Shown here: piece after piece, positions 1-6,626 of the stretch
How the letters are laid out: each line of letters starts with the position of its first letter
Numbering within the stretch: the stretch's first letter is position 1
Assembly: GCF_022565775.1 (NCBI RefSeq)
Contig: NZ_JAIUMC010000032.1
Location: 1-32,240 of the forward strand
DNA length: 32,240 nucleotides
Origin: Natronospirillum sp.
GTDB lineage: Bacteria > Pseudomonadota > Gammaproteobacteria > Pseudomonadales > Natronospirillaceae
Direction: 5' to 3'
Made by a program: the position numbers and the translations under genes
Notes under the pieces: model-generated
Databases searched by the model: none
What the model was told of the DNA's origin: nothing
What the model saw: only the letters and a program-made list of their open reading frames with translations

Positions 1-85
1 GCCGGGCAGTGTCTCAGGGTGGTGTGAGCCTTGTTCACTTATTCGTTTTCACCTGGCCCCTGAATCAACACATTTATTCAGTTGC

Positions 86-1723
86 TCAGGTGGTGAATCT
101 GGCTACCATTCGGTCCAGTGTGGTGGTGAGCTTGCTGATACCGGTACCGGCCTGCAATGACTGTTTTGCCGCATCGGATGCCCGGCCGGACAGGTCACGG
201 ATATCGGTCAGGTTCTGATCGATATCCCGCGTGACCTGGGCCTGTTGTTCTGTGGCGCTGGCCACGGACTCGTTGCGTTCACTGGTGCTGGCAGCAAGTT
301 CCGAAATTTCCAGCAGTGCGGCCTTCGCCTGTTGTGCGATGGACATGGCATTTTCGGACTCCTTCACGCTGGAGTCGATGGCCTGAATGACATCGTCAGA
401 ACTGCTTTGGGCGGCGGCAATCAGTTTCTCGACCTCCTGCAGGGACTGTTCAGTCCGATGGGCCAGCGATCTGACTTCATCCGAGACAACTGCAAAGCCT
501 CGGCCGGATTCCCCTGCCCGGGCCGCCTCTATGGCTGCATTCAGGGCAAGCAGGTTGGTCTGTCCAGAGATATCCCGTATCACATCCAGCACTGTGGAAA
601 CCTCTCCCACTCGGCTGACCAGCTTGTCAGCGTCTTTTGAAGCGGTGGAGATCTTCTCGGCGACGGTACTGATGGCCTGTGCAGACTCTTCCACGTGGCT
701 GGCGCCGGTTGAGGACAGACGTTCTGAACGGGCGCTTTCCGTCGCGGTTTCGGCGGCCAGGGCGGCGACTTCCGCGACCGCTGTAGACAGTTCGTTCATG
801 GCGGTTGCGGCCTGTTCAATTTTCTCATTCTGCTCATCAATCGTCGTTGTTGAGTCATTGTTTATCCGAGTGAGCTCACCGGCAGTGCTGCTGAGTTGGC
901 CGGAAGACGTTTTGATCTGGTTCAGAATGTCTCTGAGGTTCGCCTGCATATCGCTCAGACCATTGCAGACAGCACCCAGTTCATCGTGCCGTAACACCTG
1001 AATGGTCTGGTCGAGTTTGCCGTCGCTGATGTCCTGGAGCGAGACCTTGATGTGATTCAGCGGTCTGTTGATGATGCGAGTCAGGTAAGCGCTGATGCTG
1101 ATGGCCAGCAGCAATGCCACGATCAGGGTGGCGCTGAGTCCGATGATCAGCCGGTTGAAACGCTCTGCGGCGTGCATGCGCTGGGCAGAGGCGAAATTCA
1201 TTCGCGCCTGTATCAGGTCCGATGTCATGTCGTTGAGGTGTTCGAACATGCCTTGTATCGGATCCTGCACGTAATTGGAGGCTGTGATCAAATCGCGATT
1301 CAGAATCAATCGTGTCGCCTCTTCGACACCGTCTGTCAGGTAAGTATCCAACGATTCAGCAATATCGTCCGCCATTTCCCGCTCACTCAGCGTCAGGTTG
1401 AGCTGGCTGATGGACTCCCAGTGCTGCCTGATTGCGGCATTGCGGGTTTCCATAACGGTGCGACGCTCGTCGATCTGCTCCTCGCTGAATCGCGTACGTG
1501 GGTCTAGCGTCTGTGCCTCAAGCAATTCGATGTAGCTGTCCTTGACCAGCACCGAAAAAGTCGACATTTCGGCCAGCCCTGCAACGGACTGACTGTACAT
1601 GGTTTCCAGGTCATTGTTGCTCGTACCCTTGCCCAGAGCGCCAACTACAGCAATGACGACCATGAGAAAGGAAACGACTGAGAAGGCAATATACAATATG
1701 GCTTTGATGCTCATTGTTTTCAT
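86..1723 (-). CDS. Methyl-accepting chemotaxis protein
   Basis: A transmembrane chemoreceptor that senses a periplasmic ligand and signals to CheA/CheW. Counting from the ATG at 1723 (545 aa), TM1 is at about residues 8-30. An alpha-helical periplasmic domain of about 160 residues follows, of four-helix-bundle type with no visible Cache/PAS signature. TM2 is at about 192-214, then a HAMP linker and a long signalling coiled coil. The conserved hairpin tip reads [15 protein letters not shown] then [12 protein letters not shown] (about residues 390-420). There is no C-terminal NWETF-like pentapeptide for CheR/CheB tethering. An upstream GTG at 1780 would add 19 polar residues before TM1 and has no good ribosome site, so I prefer 1723. 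It lies on the same strand downstream of the aldolase gene, about 90 bases away, and may be co-transcribed with it. Family is certain; the ligand is unknown, a polyol being only a guess from context. Confidence 0.93.
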   Translation of the reverse strand: MKTMSIKAILYIAFSVVSFLMVVIAVVGALGKGTSNNDLETMYSQSVAGLAEMSTFSVLVKDSYIELLEAQTLDPRTRFSEEQIDERRTVMETRNAAIRQHWESISQLNLTLSEREMADDIAESLDTYLTDGVEEATRLILNRDLITASNYVQDPIQGMFEHLNDMTSDLIQARMNFASAQRMHAAERFNRLIIGLSATLIVALLLAISISAYLTRIINRPLNHIKVSLQDISDGKLDQTIQVLRHDELGAVCNGLSDMQANLRDILNQIKTSSGQLSSTAGELTRINNDSTTTIDEQNEKIEQAATAMNELSTAVAEVAALAAETATESARSERLSSTGASHVEESAQAISTVAEKISTASKDADKLVSRVGEVSTVLDVIRDISGQTNLLALNAAIEAARAGESGRGFAVVSDEVRSLAHRTEQSLQEVEKLIAAAQSSSDDVIQAIDSSVKESENAMSIAQQAKAALLEISELAASTSERNESVASATEQQAQVTRDIDQNLTDIRDLSGRASDAAKQSLQAGTGISKLTTTLDRMVARFTT

Positions 1724-1813
1724 TGTGTGCACCCGCTGATTTTGTTGGTTGGGCGTTCGAGCACCTCTGAACAATTTCACGCAAAGCCCCGCGGGACATC
1801 ATTCATCGGTTGC

Positions 1814-2824
1814 CTATTCGTTGTATCTCTTGATCATTTCCAGTAGCGGTATGGGCGTCAGCTTGGAGGCTTGCCCCGCACTGCCGAAGGCTTCAAACCT
1901 GGCTTCGCAGATAGATTGCATTGCCTGAATGCTGGCCTTGAGGTATTGACGTGGGTCGAAAGCGCTTGGATTCTCGCTCAGGAATTGTCGAATCGCTGCC
2001 GTGCTGGCCAGACGCAAGTCCGTATCGACGTTGACCTTGCGCACCCCGTGACGAATGCCCTTGACGATGTCCTCAACCGGCACGCCATAAGTTTCGGGGA
2101 TCTCGCCGCCAAACTGGTTGATCAAGGCCACCAGTTCGGGCGGTACAGAAGAAGAGCCGTGCATGACCAGGTGTGTATTCGGCAGTTTCTGGTGAATTTC
2201 CTGAATGCGTTTCATGGCCAGCGTTTCACCGGTTGGTGGCTGCGAGAACTTGTAGGCACCATGGCTTGTCCCGATCGCCACTGCCAGTGCGTCAACCTGG
2301 GTGGCCTCTACAAAGGCGACCGCTTCATCGACATCGGTCAACAGTTGGTCCTTGCTGAGACTGTCGTGATCCTGTTCCAGTGAGCCCAGACACCCCAGCT
2401 CGCCTTCGACCGAAACGCCACAGGCATGGGCCGCACGGGTCGCTTCGGCGGTGACACGTACGTTGTAGTCAAAGTCTGCCGGTGTCTTGCCGTCTTCCAG
2501 CAGAGAGCCGTCCATCATGACGGAGCTGAAGCCGGACTGAATGGACCTGAGGCAGACGGATACGCTGGCCCCATGATCCTGATGCAAACAGATCGGAATG
2601 TCAGGATATTCCTCGGTGGCTGCTTCAACCATCTTTTGCAGGAATTTGGGGCCAGCGTAACTTCTGGCACCGGCTGACGCTTGCAGAATCACCGGTGAGT
2701 CCATGCGTCTGGCTGCCTGCATGATGGCTCTGACTTGCTCAAGGTTGTTGATGTTGAAGGCCGGCATTCCATATTCATGCTCGGCTGCGTGATCCAATAA
2801 TTGTCTGAGCGTGATTAAAGCCAT
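1814..2824 (-). CDS. fba: Class II fructose-bisphosphate aldolase (Calvin-cycle subtype)
   Basis: Zinc-dependent aldolase that joins or splits dihydroxyacetone phosphate and an aldose phosphate. Family members of this subtype act on fructose 1,6-bisphosphate and often on sedoheptulose 1,7-bisphosphate. The 336 residues show the zinc motif HQDH (81-84), MMDGS (103-107), VEGELG (139-144), GTSHG (185-189), MHGSSSVP (221-228) and the phosphate/Asp segment NVDTDLRLA (265-273). The length and the long insert after MHGSSS fit the CbbA-like type rather than the E. coli FbaA type. It is transcribed divergently from a SorC regulator. A near-consensus promoter and a long palindrome lie immediately upstream, so it is probably controlled by that regulator. 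In this locus it could condense erythrose 4-phosphate with DHAP (inference). Confidence 0.93.
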   Translation of the reverse strand: MALITLRQLLDHAAEHEYGMPAFNINNLEQVRAIMQAARRMDSPVILQASAGARSYAGPKFLQKMVEAATEEYPDIPICLHQDHGASVSVCLRSIQSGFSSVMMDGSLLEDGKTPADFDYNVRVTAEATRAAHACGVSVEGELGCLGSLEQDHDSLSKDQLLTDVDEAVAFVEATQVDALAVAIGTSHGAYKFSQPPTGETLAMKRIQEIHQKLPNTHLVMHGSSSVPPELVALINQFGGEIPETYGVPVEDIVKGIRHGVRKVNVDTDLRLASTAAIRQFLSENPSAFDPRQYLKASIQAMQSICEARFEAFGSAGQASKLTPIPLLEMIKRYNE

Positions 2825-2842
2825 GATTCTTTTCCGTTAATG

Positions 2843-2877
2843 ATGATCATATGAACAAGTAATGTTCAAATGATATT
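2843..2877. promoter_or_regulatory. Long imperfect palindrome, likely SorC-type operator at the fba promoter
   Basis: Two 15-base arms around the spacer AGTAA: left ATGATCATATGAACA, right TGTTCAAATGATATT, matching at 12 of 15 positions. The inner 17 bases (2852-2868) are TGAACA-N5-TGTTCA, a perfect palindrome. It overlaps the fba -10 box, so a bound repressor would block fba transcription. The outer part of the left arm, CATATGATCA on the minus strand, recurs twice before the rpiB-like gene. Assignment to the adjacent SorC regulator is inference. Confidence 0.7.
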
Positions 2878-2898
2878 TACAGGTGATGTACAAGTCAA
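2870..2898 (-). promoter_or_regulatory. Sigma-70-like promoter of fba
   Basis: On the minus strand TTGACT (2898-2893) is followed by a 17-base spacer and TATCAT (2875-2870). Each hexamer is one base from consensus. Transcription would start about 40 bases before the fba ATG, inside the palindrome at 2843-2877. Confidence 0.65.
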
Positions 2899-2975
2899 TG
2901 CCGGCGCAGGTCAAAATGATTGTCGGCGCCATGTGCGTTATCCTCTTAGGCCTACTACACACCGAGAAAAGTCGC

Positions 2976-3947
2976 ATGAGTGAGCCCTTGAACGACCCTG
3001 AAATCGCCCTGATGACTGAGATAGCCAGCCAGTATTACGTGGAAGGTGAGACTCAGGAGGCCATCGCGAAGCGGCTCAACATCTCCCGTATCAAGGTTGG
3101 TCGACTCATCAAGAAGGCACACGCGGTCGGCATAGTGGACGTTCGTGTCAGGCATCACCCTTCTGTTAGCAGTGATCTTGAGGCCAGCCTGGTCAAGCGG
3201 TTCGGGATTGCACGCGCTTTGATCGCCCCCGATTTCTCTGATGCGCAGAGTCAGCGCCATGCAGTTGCCGGGCTGGTGGCTGATTACCTGACACGACGAT
3301 TGACTGACAGCAAGATAGTGGCTGTTGGAATGGGGCGTAATGTGGGCGCAGTGGCTGAAAACGTCTTTACTCAGCATACTTGTGATGTGTCATTTGTTTC
3401 TGCAATAGGTGGTTCACTAAGGGCGGGAGAGTACATGAACCCTGATCATATCTGCCGACGCCTGGCGGCCAAGTTCGGAGGTGAGAGCGAAACGCTCTAT
3501 GCGCCAGCGTTGGTGCAGGACCAGGCTGTGCGTGAGGCGCTGCAGGAAAACCCGACCGTGAAACAGACGCTTGATCGAGCGCGCCGGGCCGATCTGGCAC
3601 TGGTCGGCGTTGGCGATATGAGCGAAGACAGCAACATGGTTCGCATGGGCTGGTTTTCGCCTCAAGAGATAGCTGAGGCACGTTTGGCCGGGACGGTGGG
3701 TGATGTGATGGGATATGACTTTATCGACATCCATGGCCGGGAAACTCAGGCGGCCATGCGCGGAAGGGTGATTGGGCTGGATGTCCACGACCTGAGGCGT
3801 ATTCCAGATGTTGTGGCGATTGCAAGCGAGAATACGAAGGCCTCGGGCATACTCGGCGCGTTACGTACCGGCGTTGTTGACACCCTGGCAACCAGCACGA
3901 CCAACGCCATGACAGTGCTCAGTCTTGCCAATGCCACTGAAGGGTAA
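2976..3947 (+). CDS. SorC/DeoR-type sugar-binding transcriptional regulator
   Basis: A SorC-family regulator: an N-terminal helix-turn-helix (around the segment GETQEAIAKRLNISR) followed by a large sugar-phosphate-binding domain of NagB/RpiA-like fold (motifs VAVGMGRNVG, SAIGGS, ALVGVGDM and a C-terminal GVVDTLATST). The chosen ATG at 2976 gives 323 residues and a normal SorC N-terminus. The frame stays open upstream to a GTG at 2883, but that extension adds a hydrophobic stretch not expected in this family. It is divergent from fba and upstream of the rpiB-like gene. Both of those promoters carry CATATGATCA elements, so it most likely controls both. The effector is probably a sugar phosphate of the pathway. 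It is a second SorC protein besides EryD-like at 15597; the two are clearly different proteins. Confidence 0.88.
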   Translation: MSEPLNDPEIALMTEIASQYYVEGETQEAIAKRLNISRIKVGRLIKKAHAVGIVDVRVRHHPSVSSDLEASLVKRFGIARALIAPDFSDAQSQRHAVAGLVADYLTRRLTDSKIVAVGMGRNVGAVAENVFTQHTCDVSFVSAIGGSLRAGEYMNPDHICRRLAAKFGGESETLYAPALVQDQAVREALQENPTVKQTLDRARRADLALVGVGDMSEDSNMVRMGWFSPQEIAEARLAGTVGDVMGYDFIDIHGRETQAAMRGRVIGLDVHDLRRIPDVVAIASENTKASGILGALRTGVVDTLATSTTNAMTVLSLANATEG

Positions 3948-4182
3948 GTTAAACAGCGAAGTGTGTTTCGCCAAATGGTTTGGATGACTGTGAGGGCTGT
4001 CCCATTAAGTGTGTGTCAGTAATTTTTTCGCTGCCTGCTGGCTTCAGGTGTCGCGTCGACCGCTAATCCCCCCCCCTCGCTCCATTTACATACTCCCGGG
4101 TTTGCGCACCCGACCCTCACTTCTTGATCGATCAGATCTACCCGTTTCGCCTCGGCAAGCACCAACAAGTGGTAGCGTGATC

Positions 4183-4196
4183 TGAACATATGATCA
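4183..4196. promoter_or_regulatory. Operator-like element 1 upstream of the rpiB-like gene
   Basis: TGAACATATGATCA. The last ten bases are identical to element 2 at 4247-4256, and in inverse complement to 2844-2853 in the fba promoter palindrome. It lies upstream of the presumed promoter. With element 2 60 bp further on, it suggests cooperative or looping binding of the SorC regulator (inference). Confidence 0.55.
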
Positions 4197-4242
4197 ATGG
4201 GTGTGTATTTAATCACTCGTGGTGTTACAATTGATCGGATAG

Positions 4243-4256
4243 TGGTCATATGATCA
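4243..4256. promoter_or_regulatory. Operator-like element 2 upstream of the rpiB-like gene
   Basis: TGGTCATATGATCA, matching element 1 at 12 of 14 positions and 60 bp from it. It sits between the TACAAT hexamer and the ribosome-binding site, the position expected for a repressor site. Confidence 0.55.
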
Positions 4257-4285
4257 CTTGATCAATGACGAATGTGGAGAAGACA

Positions 4286-4753
4286 ATGAACACCAAACCA
4301 ACCATCGCGATCGGCTGTGATGACGCTGCCGTCGACATGAAAGATCAGTTGAAGAACCACCTGGCTAGCCAAGGCTATGAAGTCACAGATTTTGGAGTTC
4401 AAGCTGGCGAGAGTGCCTTGTACCCGGACGTTGCTCATGTGCTCGCTACCTCGGTCAAGGAACAGAAGCAGCAGTTCGGCATACTGTGCTGTGGTACTGG
4501 GATTGGCATGGCGATGACTGCCAACAAGGTTCAGGGCATCCGGGCGGCTCAGGCACATGACAATTATTCGGCTGAGCGGGCTCGCAAGAGCAATGATGCT
4601 CAGATCGTGACCCTCGGCGCTCGGGTCATTGGCATTGAACTGGCAAAGAGTATTGTTGATTCATTTCTGGCCTCGGACTTCGATAGCCAGAGATCGGGTG
4701 ACAAGGTTGAGCGAATTCGCCACTACGAGTCATTGGAAATCAGCAAGGCTTGA
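4286..4753 (+). CDS. eryI: RpiB/LacA-family isomerase, probable D-erythrose-4-phosphate isomerase (EryI-like)
   Basis: An aldose-ketose phosphate isomerase of the RpiB family. In Brucella the homologue EryI converts D-3-tetrulose 4-phosphate to D-erythrose 4-phosphate. The 155 residues show IAIGCDDAA (7-15), the catalytic cysteine motif ILCCGTGIGM (66-75), HDNYSAERARKSNDAQ (91-106) and LGARVIG (110-116). Two positions that carry ring-opening histidines in E. coli RpiB are different here: GCDH is GCDD and SKQHNN is ARKSND. That suits an acyclic tetrose phosphate substrate. ATG 4286 has GGAG six bases upstream and is preferred to the ATG at 4265. The gene is convergent with the EryH-like gene and preceded by two operator-like repeats. 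Family is certain; the exact substrate is inferred from context and motif. Confidence 0.85.
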   Translation: MNTKPTIAIGCDDAAVDMKDQLKNHLASQGYEVTDFGVQAGESALYPDVAHVLATSVKEQKQQFGILCCGTGIGMAMTANKVQGIRAAQAHDNYSAERARKSNDAQIVTLGARVIGIELAKSIVDSFLASDFDSQRSGDKVERIRHYESLEISKA

Positions 4754-4772
4754 ATTGGTTTCTGAATCTCAT

Positions 4773-4802
4773 TGGTCAGGACGCCAAAACAGCGCCTGAC
4801 CA
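4773..4802. terminator. Hairpin between convergent eryI-like and eryH-like genes
   Basis: Arms TGGTCAGG (4773-4780) and CCTGACCA (4795-4802) pair perfectly. They are extended inward by CGC/GCG with one bulged A, around the loop CAAAACA. No long T tract follows on either strand, so its efficiency as an intrinsic terminator is uncertain. Its position in the 94-base gap between two convergent stop codons suggests a bidirectional terminator. Confidence 0.5.
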
Positions 4803-4847
4803 TCCTGCGTCTTCAATCGCCACCTTGCTTTTATGCCTGGGTATGCA

Positions 4848-5615
4848 CTACTGCAGTGACAGTTCTTCCGCACATTGTTGGAGGATGCCAATGTAGCCCG
4901 ACGCCTCCCAGGCGGAGCGGCCAATGAAAAGCCCGTCGATATGTGTTTCCCGGATCAAGTCAGTCGCATTGTCCGGATTGACACTGCCACCATAGAGACA
5001 AGGGATGGGTGTACCCGCTATATCCTGGGCAACGGCGTTTATGAATTCATGTTTCGCATTGGCGTATTGCGGAGTCGCCGGTTTACCGTTCTCTCCGATG
5101 GCCCAAACCGGCTCATAGGCCAAGAGAATGGGCGATCTGAGCTGCGCTGCATTCAGTAGTGACAGCGCACCACGCACCTGCTGTTCCAGAACCTGATCTG
5201 CTTGTCCGGCGTCTTTTTCCTGTTCTGTTTCTCCAACACAAATCAACGGTATCAAGCCGTGTCGAACCGCAGCCTCTGTTTTCTTGCCAACGCTTTCGTC
5301 TGTTTCGCCAAAGTGCGTGCGTCGTTCCGAGTGCCCCAGTTCAACCAGATCCAGTTGGCAGTCGGTCAGCATATTGGGTGAAATTTCTCCGGTCCAGGCG
5401 CCCGACTCCGCCCAGTGCATGTTCTGTGCGCCCACCTGAACCTGTGTCGACTTCAATGTGGTTTTGACCTGCCTCGCTGAGGTGAACGGCGGTATCACGA
5501 AGGGTACTATGCTTTCGTCTATTTTGGCGTCACGCAGTTGTTCGGCGAAGCTAAGCGCCTCCGGCAGAGTCTTGTTCATCTTCCAACTGGTTCCGATCCA
5601 GTATTGTTTCGTCAT
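4848..5615 (-). CDS. eryH: Divergent triose-phosphate isomerase, probable D-3-tetrulose-4-phosphate isomerase (EryH/TpiA2-like)
   Basis: A TIM-barrel isomerase of 255 residues. In Brucella the TpiA2/EryH homologue isomerises a tetrulose 4-phosphate in erythritol catabolism, before the EryI step. The catalytic residues are in place: Lys12 in GTSWKMNK, His95 in ELGHSERR and Glu168 in AYEPVWAIG. The phosphate-binding YGGSVNPDN and FIGRSAWE segments are also present. Two departures from ordinary TpiA are visible: the Asn of the NWKMN motif is Ser, and loop 6 reads AIGENGKPAT with one extra residue compared with AIGTGKTAT. The ATG at 5615 lies eight bases from GAGGA; an in-frame ATG at 5621 lies only two from it. 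The start lies inside the end of the upstream deoR gene, indicating translational coupling. Confidence 0.88.
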   Translation of the reverse strand: MTKQYWIGTSWKMNKTLPEALSFAEQLRDAKIDESIVPFVIPPFTSARQVKTTLKSTQVQVGAQNMHWAESGAWTGEISPNMLTDCQLDLVELGHSERRTHFGETDESVGKKTEAAVRHGLIPLICVGETEQEKDAGQADQVLEQQVRGALSLLNAAQLRSPILLAYEPVWAIGENGKPATPQYANAKHEFINAVAQDIAGTPIPCLYGGSVNPDNATDLIRETHIDGLFIGRSAWEASGYIGILQQCAEELSLQ

Positions 5616-6384
5616 TGACATGGTCCTCGGTGAAATAGAGTCTTACACCTTCCTGTTGGAGGTGGCCGACTGTTTCGCTTGGTATTCTGGGGCTCACAAT
5701 GACCCCATCAAATTCACTCAAATGGGAAAAAACGTGCAATGCGGTTTTCCCGAACTTTTGATGGTCTGCCATCAGGTAGGTCGCACTCGCTGACTCGATC
5801 ATTTGCCGCTTGACGGCAAGGATTTCCTGGTCCTGGTGATAGGCTGTGGAACCAGTGATGGCTGATGTAGAGAGCAGTGCAATGTCTGCTCTTAGTGTGG
5901 ACAGTGCGTTATGGGTGAGTACACCGAAGAAGCCATTGAACTTCCTCGCGTAGCTGCCACCCAGCGCAATTAGCGTAATGCCGGGCTTGCCGGATAACTG
6001 CTCGATAATGGCCAGATTGTTGGTGATGACCGTCAGTGGTACTTTTTTCAGCAAGTAAGGAATGGTGGCTAGTGAGGTTGATCCATCGTCAATCATCACG
6101 CTTGTTCCTGGCTCGATGAATCCTGCAGCTCGCTGCGCGATTTCCCTTTTCTCATCGGTTGCGACGCGCGCCCGATAGCGAAAATCACTCTCGAACTGGC
6201 CGCTGGCCTCGATACTCGCACCGCCGCGAACTTTTCTCAGTAGTCCGTCATCCTCCAGAAAGTCCAGATCTCTGTGGATTGTCATTTTTGACACTCCAAA
6301 CTTGTCCGCGAGCACGTCTACACTGGCGGAGCCTTTCTCGATCAGAAATTCAACAATATCGTCGCGGCGGTCTTCAGGTCGCAT
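5551..6384 (-). CDS. DeoR-family transcriptional regulator upstream of eryH
   Basis: A 277-residue DeoR regulator. The N-terminal winged helix-turn-helix (residues about 1-55) holds the family signature VSKMTIHRDLDFLEDDGLLRK. The C-terminal DeoR sensor domain binds a sugar phosphate; visible motifs are MIDDGSTSL, VITNN, GGSYARKFNGFFG and ADHQKFGKTALH. A good Shine-Dalgarno AGGAG lies eight bases before the ATG. Its last 65 bases overlap the eryH-like gene on the same strand, so regulator and enzyme form one operon. It is transcribed divergently from transketolase. A palindrome in the shared intergenic region matches one at the ABC transporter promoter. In Sinorhizobium a DeoR regulator (EryR) controls the tpiB-rpiB pair, and this gene or the one at 9838 may be its counterpart. 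Confidence 0.9.
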   Translation of the reverse strand: MRPEDRRDDIVEFLIEKGSASVDVLADKFGVSKMTIHRDLDFLEDDGLLRKVRGGASIEASGQFESDFRYRARVATDEKREIAQRAAGFIEPGTSVMIDDGSTSLATIPYLLKKVPLTVITNNLAIIEQLSGKPGITLIALGGSYARKFNGFFGVLTHNALSTLRADIALLSTSAITGSTAYHQDQEILAVKRQMIESASATYLMADHQKFGKTALHVFSHLSEFDGVIVSPRIPSETVGHLQQEGVRLYFTEDHVNDETILDRNQLEDEQDSAGGA

Positions 6385-6400
6385 GGCTTTACTCCTGTCG

Positions 6401-6417
6401 CTAGCGCAGTACGCTAG
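6401..6417. repeat. Inverted repeat in the deoR leader
   Basis: CTAGCG and CGCTAG flank the spacer CAGTA. The repeat ends four bases before the AGGAG ribosome site of the deoR gene (minus strand). It could be an operator or an mRNA hairpin that affects translation; the sequence alone does not decide. Confidence 0.4.
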
Positions 6418-6422
6418 GCGTT

Positions 6423-6442
6423 TATAACATAAAAATGTTTCA
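6423..6442. promoter_or_regulatory. DeoR-type operator candidate between deoR and transketolase
   Basis: The core AACAT-AAAA-ATGTT (6426-6439) is a perfect inverted repeat. Over 20 bases (TATAACATAAAAATGTTTCA) it matches the ABC transporter promoter palindrome at 15338 at 15 positions. A TATAAA hexamer on the minus strand overlaps it, as a -10 box for deoR would. Confidence 0.6.
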
Positions 6443-6626
6443 AAGTAACAAATAAATGTGATCTAATGGGCTCTTAAGTTAACTTACCAATGATCAAGAT
6501 GGCACGGTCCTCTGAACGGTTGCAGTCAGCACCAAAGCTCTTTGCCAACGGGCGGCCAATGACGCGTTCCCCTAACCGCGCATAGCCCATGTTCACGGAC
6601 ACTTAGACTATAACGGAGAATGGAAA

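Larger units (their letters stand above)
3948..4285. other. Intergenic region of 338 bases with operator repeats and a possible mobile-element scar
   Basis: No gene is visible. A weak hairpin (GCGAA, six bases, TTCGC; 3956-3971) follows the SorC stop codon. From about 3992 to 4130 the sequence is unlike its surroundings: it starts with GGGCTGTCCCATTAAGTGTG, which resembles terminal sequences of IS256-like elements, and has a run of nine C. The last 100 bases are AT-rich and hold two CATATGATCA operator-like elements and a TACAAT -10-like hexamer (4226-4231) for the downstream gene. Confidence 0.5.

Noticed and set aside
9..218. Small plus-strand frame at the left edge
   Set aside because: It mostly overlaps the 3' end of the chemoreceptor gene in antisense and has no features of its own.
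2883..2975. Upstream extension of the SorC gene from a GTG at 2883
   Set aside because: It would add a hydrophobic stretch not expected in SorC proteins and would begin within the fba promoter. The ATG at 2976 gives the normal N-terminus.
4016..4249. 77-codon minus-strand frame between SorC and the rpiB-like gene
   Set aside because: It crosses the operator repeats and the C-run, has no ribosome site and no transposase-like motif, so it was not called as a gene or as an IS remnant CDS.
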